Origin: Roseovarius confluentis
Lineage (GTDB): Bacteria; Pseudomonadota; Alphaproteobacteria; Rhodobacterales; Rhodobacteraceae
Length of the DNA stretch: 64,000 bases
Reading direction: 5' to 3'
NCBI RefSeq assembly: GCF_002917925.1
Contig: NZ_PPFE01000015.1
Span: 1-64,000 of the forward strand
The notes below the pieces were generated by a model that did not search any database, was not told the DNA's origin, and worked only from the letters and a program-made list of their open reading frames with translations. Shown piece by piece: positions 26,300 through 34,796 of the stretch. The translations under genes and the position numbers were made by a program. Within the stretch, counting starts at the first letter, position 1, and every line of letters begins with the position of its first letter.

Positions 26300-27049
26300 G
26301 TGCGCCTTGCCATTCTCTTTTCCTGCTTCGCGGCGCCCGCGCTGGCCCAGCCCGCTGCGGATATCGTCATTCTGGGCGAAGTTCATGACAATCCCGACGC
26401 CCATCTGGGCCAGGCCGCGGCGATTTCCGAATTGCAGCCCAGCGCGGTCGTCTTCGAGATGCTGACCGCTGGCGAGGGTGCCCGCGTCAATACCGACCGG
26501 TCGTTGGCCGAAGAGGCATGGACAGCCAGCGGCTGGAGCGATTTCGACCTCTACGCCCCCATCTTCGACGCGCTGGAGGGCGTAACGATCATCGGCGCCG
26601 CCGCCCCACGCGACAGCGTGCGCACGGTCTATACCGAGGGTGCCGCCAAGATCTTCGGCACCGACGCCGCGCGTTTTGGCCTGGACACGGTCCTGCCCGA
26701 CGATCAACAGGCCTTGCGCGAAGAGATGCAATTCTCCGCCCATTGCGAGGCCATGCCACGCGACATGATGGCCGGGATGGTCGCCGTGCAACGCTACCGC
26801 GACGCGGTGTTCGCCCGCGCAGCACTCGACGCGCTCGACACCCACGGCGCGCCTATCGTCGTGATCGCCGGAAACGGCCACGCCCGCACCGACTGGGGCA
26901 TCCCCGCGATGATCGCCCGGGCCGCACCCGACGTCAGCACGCACTCCATCGGCTTTGTCGAGGCCGGGACCGACACGCCCTTCGATGAAACCCGCACCGT
27001 GCCCACGGCCCAGCGGGACGACCCCTGTGCTTCGCTCACCAACCAGTAA
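26300..27049 (+). CDS. ChaN-family iron-regulated lipoprotein-like protein
   Basis: A 249-residue exported protein of the ChaN/haem-binding uncharacterised family: 'DIVILGEVHDNPDAHLGQA' near the N terminus and 'VIAGNGHARTDWGIPAMI' near the C terminus are its two signature blocks. The start is GTG at 26300 with 'AAAGGA' upstream; the signal peptide is 'VRLAILFSCFAAPALAQ'. There is no lipobox cysteine at the cleavage site, so it is probably a soluble periplasmic protein. Campylobacter ChaN binds two haems; that role here is inferred from its place right behind hmuV. Confidence 0.82.
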   Translation: MRLAILFSCFAAPALAQPAADIVILGEVHDNPDAHLGQAAAISELQPSAVVFEMLTAGEGARVNTDRSLAEEAWTASGWSDFDLYAPIFDALEGVTIIGAAAPRDSVRTVYTEGAAKIFGTDAARFGLDTVLPDDQQALREEMQFSAHCEAMPRDMMAGMVAVQRYRDAVFARAALDALDTHGAPIVVIAGNGHARTDWGIPAMIARAAPDVSTHSIGFVEAGTDTPFDETRTVPTAQRDDPCASLTNQ

Positions 27050-27059
27050 GGACCCCAGG

Positions 27060-27386
27060 ATGTATCTTGCCATGAACCGCTTCACCGTGCCCCTTGAGAA
27101 CGCCGCCGAGTTCGAGGATCTGTGGCTCAGCCGCGAAAGCCGCCTCAAGGACATGGCCGGCTTCGTGTCGTTCCACATGCTCAAGGGCCCCGAGGAAGAC
27201 GGCCGCGTGCTCTATGCTTCGCACACCGTCTGGGAAAGCGAGGCGCATTTCCGCGCCTGGACGACCAGCGAGGAGTTCCGCGCCTCCCACGCCCGTGCCG
27301 GCCAAAGCCGCAAACTGCACGAAGGCACGCCGCGTTTCGAAGGGTTTCGCGCGATCCAGAAAATCGACGCCGACGCCCCGGCATGA
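27060..27386 (+). CDS. IsdG/HmuQ-type haem-degrading monooxygenase
   Basis: A 108-residue ABM-fold protein. The catalytic triad of IsdG enzymes is present at nearly the same numbers: Asn6, Trp67 and His77 (IsdG: Asn7, Trp67, His77). 'FVSFHMLKG' and 'WESEAHFRAWTTSEEF' are typical core strands and helix. It would open the haem ring and release iron in the cytoplasm. ATG at 27060 follows 'CCAGG'. It is in the hmu operon, 10 bp after the ChaN-like gene and overlapping the next gene by 4 bp. Confidence 0.88.
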   Translation: MYLAMNRFTVPLENAAEFEDLWLSRESRLKDMAGFVSFHMLKGPEEDGRVLYASHTVWESEAHFRAWTTSEEFRASHARAGQSRKLHEGTPRFEGFRAIQKIDADAPA

Positions 27387-27751
27387 CCCCGCAGGTCACG
27401 CGCACCGCACCCGTGTTCCGCAGCTTCGACGAGGCCCGCGCGCGTGCGTTCTACGTCGACTGGCTGGGCTTCGACTGGACGGGTCAGGTCCGCGTGTTCG
27501 ACGGCGCTCCGCTCTATGCGTTCCTGCGATTGGGAGCATTCCACCTTCATCTGACCGAACACCACGGCGACGCCACGCCGGGTTCGACCGCCATGGTCCA
27601 TGTCGACAACCTGCGCGACTGGCACGCCACCCTGCCCGCAAATCCGTACATGCGCCCCGGGCTGGAGCCGCTGCCGTGGGGGCTTCAGATGGAAGTGACC
27701 GACCCGTTCGGAAACCGCCTTCGGTTCCTGGATCAAGCGGATGGCACTTAA
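27383..27751 (+). CDS. VOC-superfamily (glyoxalase/bleomycin-resistance-like) protein
   Basis: A 122-residue single VOC protein: beta-alpha-beta-beta-beta modules with 'FRSFDEARARAFYVDWLGFDW' at the N terminus, 'AFHLHLTEHHGDATPGSTAMVHVDN' in the middle and 'MEVTDPFGNRLRFLD' at the end, the latter typical of the glyoxalase-type metal Glu. It overlaps the haem oxygenase gene as ATGA and is the last gene before the terminator at 27829. Function unknown; coupling suggests a role with haem breakdown products or a protective binding role. Confidence 0.8.
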   Translation: MTPQVTRTAPVFRSFDEARARAFYVDWLGFDWTGQVRVFDGAPLYAFLRLGAFHLHLTEHHGDATPGSTAMVHVDNLRDWHATLPANPYMRPGLEPLPWGLQMEVTDPFGNRLRFLDQADGT

Positions 27752-27828
27752 TCGCATCTTGACCGGGCCCACCCTGCCGCGAACATTTCTTGACTGAAAC
27801 AATCGGAATAAGATATCACAACCTTAAT

Positions 27829-27854
27829 CCCGACTCGAAAAGTCGGGTTTCTTC
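27829..27854 (+). terminator. rho-independent terminator of the hmu operon
   Basis: CCCGACT (27829-27835), loop CGAAA, AGTCGGG (27841-27847), then TTTCTTCT. A 7-bp GC-rich perfect stem plus a T-rich tail, 78 bp past the VOC stop. Confidence 0.8.
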
Positions 27855-27919
27855 TGGCCCAACTCTGCGCAGCCGCACACCGCCCGCGGTACTGCCAAGG
27901 CCACCGGAAAGGTTGCTGA

Positions 27920-28087
27920 ATGACAACATCTGAACCCGCCTCACGCCCCGCCCCGGACACGGAGGGCATTGCCACCCACGATGCCCGCGATCTGGTTCCG
28001 AACGGTGTCACGGCCAACATCGCGCTCGATGGCCAGGTGTACACCTTGCGCATCACCCAAGCCGGCAACCTGATCCTGACCAAGTGA
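27920..28087 (+). CDS. hemP: hemin uptake protein HemP
   Basis: A 55-residue protein, read directly from the DNA. It ends 'DARDLVPNGVTANIALDGQ' then 'VYTLRITQAGNLILTK', which matches the HemP family's compact C-terminal domain. HemP proteins in alphaproteobacteria are small regulators needed for expression or activity of the haem receptor (HmuP in rhizobia). 'GGAAAGGTTGCTGA' precedes the ATG. It lies after the hmu terminator, so it has its own promoter, followed 49 bp on by the DUF1289 gene. Confidence 0.9.
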   Translation: MTTSEPASRPAPDTEGIATHDARDLVPNGVTANIALDGQVYTLRITQAGNLILTK

Positions 28088-28136
28088 CCCCCGATCCAAT
28101 CCCAAGCCAGTCCCAGCCGCACTCCAGCGAGGCCCC

Positions 28137-28397
28137 ATGCCGAAAGTTCCAAGTCCCTGCATCGACGTCTGCAAGTTCAAGCGCGAGGGTCACTGTATCG
28201 GCTGCTCGATGACAAAGGCCCAGAAAAACCTGTTCAAGCAACTGAAAAAGGACAAGCAGCGCGAAGCCTTCGTCGAACTTCTGGTGGCGCAGCAGGCCAT
28301 GATGGGCCGCTACAAGCACTGGGACGCCGCCTATGCAAAGAAATGCCGCAAGAAGAAAGTGACGCTCACCGCGATCGAGGGCGGCAAGGCCGCCTGA
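28137..28397 (+). CDS. DUF1289 cysteine-rich protein
   Basis: An 86-residue protein with four cysteines in the DUF1289 pattern: 'SPCIDVCKFKREGHCIGCSM' (Cys8, Cys12, Cys20, Cys23), then a long basic helical tail. The cysteines probably bind a metal or an Fe-S cluster; the family has no established function in what I know. It is co-directional with hemP and an unknown gene. Confidence 0.85.
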   Translation: MPKVPSPCIDVCKFKREGHCIGCSMTKAQKNLFKQLKKDKQREAFVELLVAQQAMMGRYKHWDAAYAKKCRKKKVTLTAIEGGKAA

Positions 28398-28464
28398 CGC
28401 GGGATCTCCCCACGCCCAACACCGCGAAAGACACTAGACCAGATCGTAGGACAACCGACCCCTC

Positions 28465-28887
28465 ATGACCTCAGCACTGCGCCTCCCACACTATGACGGC
28501 CTGCATGACAACCGGATCGAGACAGGCCACACGCCCCTGCTCGACCACCTGCGCCACGCCGCGCGTGACGCGCGGTGCAAAAGCTATGTCGACCTCTTCG
28601 GCGCCTGCGCCTCGCTGTCTGTAAATCGCGATATCGCCAGGCAAGCGGCCTCGGACGTGCTGATGCGCTGCCTGTCGCAGGCGCTCGGCCGTCGGCCGAT
28701 CCTGTTCCGCGCCGGCGAACCCGAAATCTCATTCGACGAGGACTGGCTCCTGGCCCTTGCCCGCAGCATACGGAGAGAAGACACGGCCAGTTGCACCTTC
28801 CTGCTGCATTCCCGCGTTCCCAAACACGCACACCGCAATCTCGTCTTTCTTCTGGGCAACGTGGCTGACAATTTCCCTCAGATTTAG
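28465..28887 (+). CDS. hypothetical protein (140 aa)
   Basis: A 140-residue soluble protein I do not recognise. It has no signal peptide or membrane segment, and is mostly helical by eye; 'CKSYVDLFGACASLSV' contains two of its cysteines. The C terminus 'HRNLVFLLGNVADNFPQI' is hydrophobic. Its TAG stop codon lies inside the Irr-like box upstream of dps. Codon use is like its neighbours. The iron setting suggests an iron- or haem-linked role, but nothing in the sequence demonstrates it. Confidence 0.7.
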   Translation: MTSALRLPHYDGLHDNRIETGHTPLLDHLRHAARDARCKSYVDLFGACASLSVNRDIARQAASDVLMRCLSQALGRRPILFRAGEPEISFDEDWLLALARSIRREDTASCTFLLHSRVPKHAHRNLVFLLGNVADNFPQI

Positions 28888-28899
28888 AAAGATTCTAAA
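28883..28899 (+). promoter_or_regulatory. Irr box (ICE-type) upstream of dps
   Basis: TTTAGAA-aga-TTCTAAA: a perfect match to the 17-bp ICE consensus (TTTAGAA-N3-TTCTAAA) bound by Irr in alphaproteobacteria. It lies 5 bp before the -35 element of the dps promoter and overlaps the stop codon of the upstream gene. Confidence 0.85.
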
Positions 28900-28904
28900 T
28901 TGTC

Positions 28905-28933
28905 TTGCCGAACGCTGGTGCAGGCCCTATTTT
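28905..28933 (+). promoter_or_regulatory. sigma70-type promoter of dps
   Basis: TTGCCG (28905-28910) and TATTTT (28928-28933) with an ideal 17-bp spacer, between the Irr box and the dps start at 29007. Confidence 0.55.
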
Positions 28934-29006
28934 GAGCCTGCAAGCCAGCCAATCGCCAGCCAGCATAGCTCCGAACAGACATTTCCACACAACCAAGGAG
29001 GCGAGT

Positions 29007-29477
29007 ATGACCGAAACGGCACAATCTCTTTCCACCGACGCCAACGCCCAGATTTCCGAGGCTCTCAACCAATGCGTTGCCGAGACCGCCGTGACCACGA
29101 TGCTGGCGCAGAATTTTCACTGGAACGTCACCGGCATGGCCTTCGGCCCGCTGCACGAGCTGTTCCAGACCATCTACGAAGATCACTTCGTGGCCCAGGA
29201 TGACTTGGCCGAGCGGATCAAGGCGCTCGACGGACACGCCGAAGGTGTGCTTGCCGGTATGATCAAGCGCTCCAAGGTTCCCGAGGCCGAAGGCACGCCC
29301 GCCGCCGAAGAGATGATCCGCCTTCTGAAAGAGGCGCAGGAAACCCTGGCCGAAACCATCGCGGGCGCCGGGGAACTGGCCGCCAAGCATGGTGACACGC
29401 TGACCGAGGACCTGTGCATCGCCCGCGGTCAGACCCACGAGAAATTCGCCTGGATGCTGCGCGCTCACTTGAAATAA
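29007..29477 (+). CDS. dps: Dps family DNA-binding ferritin
   Basis: A 156-residue dodecameric ferritin-like protein. The inter-subunit ferroxidase ligands align: His38 ('NFHWNVTG'), His50, Asp65 and Glu69 ('QDDLAER'). It oxidises Fe(II) with H2O2, stores iron and protects DNA. ATG at 29007 has 'AAGGAGG' upstream; the frame runs open to 28905 but without a start site. Iron control by Irr is strongly suggested by the box at 28883. Confidence 0.93.
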   Translation: MTETAQSLSTDANAQISEALNQCVAETAVTTMLAQNFHWNVTGMAFGPLHELFQTIYEDHFVAQDDLAERIKALDGHAEGVLAGMIKRSKVPEAEGTPAAEEMIRLLKEAQETLAETIAGAGELAAKHGDTLTEDLCIARGQTHEKFAWMLRAHLK

Positions 29478-29540
29478 TAGGCTGCGCGCCGTCAAAGCCC
29501 GGCGCGCTGGCCGGCCGGTCGGTCGTTAAACTTTGCTTTC

Positions 29541-29577
29541 AGCCCGGATGGCACATCCCTGCCACCCGGGCTTTTTG
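29541..29577 (+). terminator. rho-independent terminator after dps
   Basis: AGCCCGG-a-TGGCA (29541-29553), loop CATCCC, TGCCA-c-CCGGGCT (29560-29572), then T5. A 12-bp stem with one A/C mismatch. A GCGCGCCG/CGGCGCGC hairpin (about 29484-29508) lies between the dps stop and this. Confidence 0.85.
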
Positions 29578-29696
29578 CTGCGCGCGGCCTGCAAGTATCG
29601 CTTCGTGACCTTCCAACGATGCCTTCTGCAGACCCTGAGGCCACCACCACCGCCAGCCATGGCAGAGATCCGCGCTGCCCCGGGCGGCACCGCGTC

Positions 29697-31247
29697 TCAG
29701 AACATCACGCGCGGCAGCCATGTCGCCAGCGACGGCCAGAACCACACCACGGCCACGCCCACGGCTTGCAAGCCGATAAAGGGCATGACGCCGCGATAGA
29801 TATGGCCGGTCGTGATCTCCGGCGGCGCAGCGCCCCGCAGGTAGAACAACGAGAACCCGAAGGGCGGCGTCAGGAACGAGGTTTGCAGGTTGATCGCCAG
29901 AATGATCCCCAGCCAGATCGGATCATGCCCCAGCAGGATCAGCGACGGCGTCACCAGTGGCAGCACGATCACCGAGATTTCCACGAAATCAAGGAAGAAC
30001 CCCATGAAGAAGACGATGATCATCGTGACGATCAGCGCCCCGGTCGCCCCGCCCGGCAGGTTCGCCAGCCAATAGGCCACGCGATCTTCTCCACCCAATC
30101 CGATGAAGACGAGCGAGAACATACCGGCAGCCAGGATCGTGGCAAAGATCATCGCCGTCATGGTCATGGTGGACGTGACCGCATCATGCGCGACGCGCTC
30201 GGCCAGCACGTTGCGCAGCGCGGCCAGAACGCCGATCAGCCCGAGAACCGCCAGCGCGATGTAAATCCCACCGGCAATGTAGGATCCGACGCCAAGATCC
30301 CCCCGCTGAAGCCGAACCGGAAAGACCCCCGCCGCGATGGCCAGCACGATCAGCGCGGCGGCGGCGATCAGGATAAGGCCCCGGGACCTGCCCAGCCGCG
30401 CACCTGACATCAAAAGCGCCCCCACCGCCCCCACGGCGGCGGCCTCGGTCGGTGTGGCCAACCCACCCAGGATCGAGCCCAGCACCGCGAAAATCAGCAG
30501 GACGGGCGGCACGATGGCCCCCAGCACTTCACGCCCGCTCGGGCGGGGCATCGTCGCGTCGGCGGGCGGCATGTCTTGCGGGCGCAACGCGCCGCGCACC
30601 AGCACGTAGATCAGGTAGAGCGACACAAGCACCAACCCTGGGATCAATGCAGCGGCAAAGAACTGCCCCACCGAAAGCGCCTCGACCGAGAACTTGCCCT
30701 GCTCGTACTGCGCCTGCTGATAGGCATTCGACATCACGTCGGCGAGGATGATCAGCAGGGTCGACGGCGGAATGATCTGCCCCAGCGTGCCCGCCGTGCA
30801 TACGATCCCGGCCGACACGCTCGGATTGTACCCCGAGCGTAGCATCGTCGGCAGCGCGATCATCCCCATCGCCACCACCGTCGCACCCACGATCCCGGTC
30901 GACGCCGCCAACAGCGCCCCCACCAGGATCACGGAAATGCCAAGTCCGCCGCGCAATGACCCGCAGGCCCGGCCCATTGTGTCCAGCAACTCCTCGGCGA
31001 TGCGGCTCTTTTCCAGCAATGCGCCCATCAGCACGAACAGCGGTATCGCGATCAGCACCTGGTTCGAGATCAGCCCGAACACCCGTTGCCCGAACGCCCC
31101 CAAAAGCGAGATGTCCATCGCCCCCACGGCCCAGCCCAGGTAGGCGAACAGCACCGCGATCCCGGCGATGCTGAACGCCACTGGAAAGCCCGACAGTATC
31201 GCCACCACGAGGGCCACGAACATCAGAAGGTCAAGATAGTCCGTCAC
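29697..31247 (-). CDS. dctM: TRAP transporter large permease (DctM family)
   Basis: A 516-residue DctM protein with about 12-13 membrane helices. 'GFPVAFSIAGIAVLFAYLG', 'IPLFVLMGALLEKSRIAEELL' and 'IIPPSTLLIILAD' are family blocks. It starts with GTG at 31247, overlapping the dctQ stop by 4 bp. The segment at about residues 270-365 is a longer-than-usual hydrophobic loop region, seen in some TakM-like proteins. With DctQ and the binding protein it makes an Na+-coupled importer. Confidence 0.92.
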   Translation of the reverse strand: MTDYLDLLMFVALVVAILSGFPVAFSIAGIAVLFAYLGWAVGAMDISLLGAFGQRVFGLISNQVLIAIPLFVLMGALLEKSRIAEELLDTMGRACGSLRGGLGISVILVGALLAASTGIVGATVVAMGMIALPTMLRSGYNPSVSAGIVCTAGTLGQIIPPSTLLIILADVMSNAYQQAQYEQGKFSVEALSVGQFFAAALIPGLVLVSLYLIYVLVRGALRPQDMPPADATMPRPSGREVLGAIVPPVLLIFAVLGSILGGLATPTEAAAVGAVGALLMSGARLGRSRGLILIAAAALIVLAIAAGVFPVRLQRGDLGVGSYIAGGIYIALAVLGLIGVLAALRNVLAERVAHDAVTSTMTMTAMIFATILAAGMFSLVFIGLGGEDRVAYWLANLPGGATGALIVTMIIVFFMGFFLDFVEISVIVLPLVTPSLILLGHDPIWLGIILAINLQTSFLTPPFGFSLFYLRGAAPPEITTGHIYRGVMPFIGLQAVGVAVVWFWPSLATWLPRVMF

Positions 31248-31741
31248 GCCGGCTCCTCACCTGCGAAGAGCCGCAGCAGGATCGCGATGGATTGCAACGC
31301 CACCAGCACGCAGAACACCGGGATCAGCGATTTCAGCAGGAAAACCGCCTCGATGCCTCCGACCGAGATCGGCCCTTCAAGAATTTTCCAAGAATTGCGC
31401 ACCGAGGGCCACGACCACCAGACCAGCGCCACCATCGCGGGCAACAGCAGAAAAAGGTGCCCGGCCATGTCGATCCACCGCCGCGTGGCGGGCGCGGCCT
31501 TGGCATAGAAAATGTCGACCCGCACATGCTTGTCCACCAGCAGGGTGTAGCCGGCGGCCAGCATGAACAAAGTGGCATGCAGGTACAGCACGCTTTCCTG
31601 CACCCAGATCGAATTGACGCCGAACACATAGCGCCCGATCACGATGCCGAACTGAACCAGCACCATCACCAGCGCAAACCAGCGCACGGCCGACGCGATA
31701 CCGCGATTGATCGCGTCGATGATCCCTGCGAGTGCCAGCAT
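31244..31741 (-). CDS. dctQ: TRAP transporter small permease (DctQ family)
   Basis: A 165-residue four-helix membrane protein ('AVRWFALVMVLVQFGIVIGRYVF', 'VQESVLYLHATLFMLAAGYTLL', 'HVRVDIFY'), the last being the DctQ hallmark. ATG at 31741; the frame upstream to 32452 is spurious, running in another frame of dctP. It couples to dctM by GTGA. Confidence 0.9.
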   Translation of the reverse strand: MLALAGIIDAINRGIASAVRWFALVMVLVQFGIVIGRYVFGVNSIWVQESVLYLHATLFMLAAGYTLLVDKHVRVDIFYAKAAPATRRWIDMAGHLFLLLPAMVALVWWSWPSVRNSWKILEGPISVGGIEAVFLLKSLIPVFCVLVALQSIAILLRLFAGEEPA

Positions 31742-31803
31742 TTTCCGGCCTTCCCTGCCCCTTTGGTCATGGCGCGCGAGGCCACCCCCGCGCGCCCGCT
31801 TTC

Positions 31804-32889
31804 TCAGTAGCCCATCACTGCCGCGCGAGCATTCATCTGCCCGTTGTCGGCATAGGTCATGTAGGCCCCGACGCTGTCGCGATAGGCGACAAAGCTTTCG
31901 GTGATCCGCTTGACCAGGTCGTCGCTGTCCTGGCGCAGCTCGTCGATCACTTCCTTGGCCGCCTCGCCCATGGCGTCGATCACCTCCTGCGGGAACTTCT
32001 TGACCTGCACGCCGTCTTCCTCGACCAGCTTCTTCAGCGATGCCGCGTGCTTGGTGGTGTATTCCGTCCAGACCGGGTTGTAGAGGCTTTCGCAAGCCAC
32101 CGAAACGACCTCTTTCAGGTCGTCGGGCAACGCGCCGAAGACCTCGGCATTCACACCGCATTCCTCGGCAGAGGACGGCTCGCCCACGCCGGGCCAGTAA
32201 TAGTTCTTGGCCACCTGCTGATAGCCCAGCGCGCTGTCGGTCCACGGCCCGATGAACTCGCCCGCATCCAATGCGCCGGTCTGCAACGCCTGGAACATGT
32301 CCGGCCCGCCCATGGCCTCGGCCGCCATGCCCAGCTTGGCACACATCTCGGACGCAAGGCCCGTGGTGCGGAATTTCAGACCCTTCAGGTCCTCGACCGA
32401 GTTGATCTCGTTGCGGAACCAGCCGCCCCATTGCGGGCCCGAGTTGCCGCACAGGAACGGTTTGATGCCGAACTGGCCGTACATCTCGTCATAAAGCGCC
32501 TGGCCGCCGCCGTGGTAAAGCCAACCCACCTGCTCGTCCGCGCGCAATCCGAAGGGTTGCGAGCCGAACAGAAGGATACCCTTGGATTTCGAGCCCCAAT
32601 AGGCCGGCACCGCGTGGTAAAGTTCCGCCGTGCCTTCGCTGACGGCATCGAACACGCCGCGCCCGGGCACCAGTTCGCCGGCGGCGAACAGCTTCACCTC
32701 GATCCGCCCGCCCGACAGCGTGGTGATCCGGTCGGCCAGCATTTGCGCGGCCACACCGGGGCCAGGCAGGTTCTTGGGCCATGCGGTGACCATCTTCCAC
32801 TGCTGCACGTCCTGCGCGATGGCCGGGGTGGCCAGCGGCGCGGCTGCAGTGCCAATGGCGGCGGTCGTCAAAAATTTGCGTCTGTCCAT
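31804..32889 (-). CDS. TRAP transporter substrate-binding protein (TakP-like, Tat signal)
   Basis: A 361-residue DctP-family protein. It opens with a twin-arginine signal ('MDRRKFLTTAAIGTAAAPL', cleavage after 'AIA'). The body resembles Rhodobacter sphaeroides TakP, which binds 2-oxo monocarboxylates as Na+ complex: compare 'WLYHGGGQALYDEMY', 'GNSGPQWGGWFRNEINSVEDL' and 'GLKFRTTGLASEMCAKLG'. The signature Arg/Trp/Glu set of TakP seems present in part. ATG at 32889 has 'AAGGAGAG' upstream. Likely ligand is a 2-oxo or aromatic acid; the hut locus next door makes urocanate and glutamate, but no link is proven. Confidence 0.88.
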   Translation of the reverse strand: MDRRKFLTTAAIGTAAAPLATPAIAQDVQQWKMVTAWPKNLPGPGVAAQMLADRITTLSGGRIEVKLFAAGELVPGRGVFDAVSEGTAELYHAVPAYWGSKSKGILLFGSQPFGLRADEQVGWLYHGGGQALYDEMYGQFGIKPFLCGNSGPQWGGWFRNEINSVEDLKGLKFRTTGLASEMCAKLGMAAEAMGGPDMFQALQTGALDAGEFIGPWTDSALGYQQVAKNYYWPGVGEPSSAEECGVNAEVFGALPDDLKEVVSVACESLYNPVWTEYTTKHAASLKKLVEEDGVQVKKFPQEVIDAMGEAAKEVIDELRQDSDDLVKRITESFVAYRDSVGAYMTYADNGQMNARAAVMGY

Positions 32890-33122
32890 GAGTCTCTCCT
32901 TGTTGGTTGCTGGTGTTTCGTATTGTTTCATCGCGGCGCCGCGCACGTTGTCTTAGCAGTCGCGCCGAAGCTGCGGTTTTTCAAGGCTGCAAAGCGGTTT
33001 GCAGCAAGCGGCCCCGCTCGGCAATCCGATCCGGAACCCGTCTGACTAAATTTCAGGCCTCGGCACGCACATGGCCAAACTTGGCAAGCCGCCTCCACAG
33101 CGCTGGCGGCCCTGTCCATGAC
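32890..33122 (-). other. intergenic region upstream of the TRAP operon
   Basis: 233 bp between hutU and the TRAP binding-protein gene, both on the minus strand. It contains an AT-richer stretch near 32910-32960 that may hold the TRAP promoter. No gene is visible, and I see no obvious hairpin with a T run for the hut transcript. Confidence 0.4.
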
Positions 33123-34796
33123 TCAGTTCCCCAGGATGCCGGGCAAGCGCAAGCCATGATCCTTGGCGCAGTCGATCGCGGTCTCGTACCCCGCATCCGC
33201 ATGCCGCCACACACCCGAGGCCGGGTCATTCCACAGCACCCGCTCCAACCGTTTCGCGGCCTCGTCGGTGCCATCGGCCACGATCACAACGCCCGCATGC
33301 TGGCTGAACCCCATACCGACGCCGCCGCCGTGATGCAGGCTGACCCAGGTCGCGCCGCTCGCGGTATTCACCAGCGCGTTCAGCAAGGGCCAGTCGCTCA
33401 CCGCGTCCGATCCGTCCTTCATCGCTTCCGTCTCGCGGTTCGGGCTGGCCACCGAGCCGCTGTCGAGGTGGTCCCGCCCGATCACCACGGGCGCCTTCAA
33501 CTCGCCACTGGCCACCATCTCGTTGAACTTCAGCCCGGCACGATGCCGGTCGCCCAGCCCGATCCAGCAGATCCGCGCGGGCAACCCCTGAAAGGAAATC
33601 CTCTCGCGCGCCATGTCCAGCCACGTGTGCAGCTTCTCGTTCTCGGGAAACAGTTCCTTCATCGCCTGGTCGGTCTTGTAGATATCCTCGGGATCACCCG
33701 ACAACGCACACCAGCGGAACGGCCCGATCCCCTTGCAGAACAAAGGCCGGATATAGGCCGGCACGAAGCCGGGAAAGGCAAAGGCGTTCTCCAGCCCTTC
33801 CTCTTGCGCCACCTGCCGGATGTTGTTTCCGTAATCCAGCGTCGGAGCACCATCGTTCCAGAAATCCACCATCGCTTTCACATGCACCTTCATCGACGCG
33901 CGCGAGGCCTTTTCGACCGCCTTGGGGTCGCTCTCCCGCTTGTCGCGCCACTCGGCCATGCTCCACCCCTGCGGCAGGTAGCCGTTCACCGGGTCATGCG
34001 CGCTGGTCTGGTCGGTCACGATATCGGGCCGCACGCCCCGCTTGTGGATCTCGGGAAAGATGTCCGCCGCATTGCCCAAGAGCGCCACCGACTTCGCCTC
34101 GCCCGCCTTGGTCCAGCGCTCGATCATTTCCAGCGCCTCATCAAGGCTGTCGGTCTTCTCGTCCACGTACCGCGTGCGCAGACGGAAATCTATGCTGTCC
34201 GGGTTGCACTCCACCGCCAGACAGCACGCCCCCGCCATCACCGCGGCCAAGGGCTGTGCCCCGCCCATGCCGCCCAGGCCTCCCGTCAGGATCCACTTGC
34301 CGGTCAAGTCTCCGTCGTAATGCTGACGCCCGGCTTCGGCAAAGGTCTCGTAGGTGCCCTGCACGATGCCCTGCGACCCGATATAGATCCACGACCCGGC
34401 CGTCATCTGGCCGTACATCATCAGGCCCTTCTTATCGAGCGCGTTAAAATGGTCCCAGTTGGCCCAATGCGGCACGATATTGGAATTGGCGATCAGAACG
34501 CGCGGCGCGTCCGCATGGGTTTTCACGATGGCGACGGGCTTGCCGGACTGCACCACCAGCGTCTCGTCCGCCTCCAGGTCCTTCAGCCCGGCAACGATCC
34601 GGTCGAAATCATCCCATGTCCGCGCGGCACGCCCGATGCCGCCATAAACCACCAGTTCATGCGGGTTCTCGGCCACGTCAGGGTGCAGATTGTTCATCAG
34701 CATCCGCATCGCCGCCTCGGTCTGCCAGCTTTTCGCGCTGATCTCGGTGCCGGTCGGCGGGTAAATGTCGCGCAGGTTATGGCGGGGATTGGTCAT
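33123..34796 (-). CDS. hutU: urocanate hydratase
   Basis: A 557-residue urocanase, standard length. 'WILTGGLGGMGGAQPLA' is the NAD+-binding glycine loop, and 'ICWIGLGDRHRAGLKFNEMV' and 'RDHLDSGSVASPNRETEAM' are strongly conserved. It converts urocanate to 4-imidazolone-5-propanoate with bound NAD+ as electrophile. ATG at 34796 overlaps hutG by 4 bp. Last gene of hutI-hutH-hutG-hutU. Confidence 0.97.
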   Translation of the reverse strand: MTNPRHNLRDIYPPTGTEISAKSWQTEAAMRMLMNNLHPDVAENPHELVVYGGIGRAARTWDDFDRIVAGLKDLEADETLVVQSGKPVAIVKTHADAPRVLIANSNIVPHWANWDHFNALDKKGLMMYGQMTAGSWIYIGSQGIVQGTYETFAEAGRQHYDGDLTGKWILTGGLGGMGGAQPLAAVMAGACCLAVECNPDSIDFRLRTRYVDEKTDSLDEALEMIERWTKAGEAKSVALLGNAADIFPEIHKRGVRPDIVTDQTSAHDPVNGYLPQGWSMAEWRDKRESDPKAVEKASRASMKVHVKAMVDFWNDGAPTLDYGNNIRQVAQEEGLENAFAFPGFVPAYIRPLFCKGIGPFRWCALSGDPEDIYKTDQAMKELFPENEKLHTWLDMARERISFQGLPARICWIGLGDRHRAGLKFNEMVASGELKAPVVIGRDHLDSGSVASPNRETEAMKDGSDAVSDWPLLNALVNTASGATWVSLHHGGGVGMGFSQHAGVVIVADGTDEAAKRLERVLWNDPASGVWRHADAGYETAIDCAKDHGLRLPGILGN

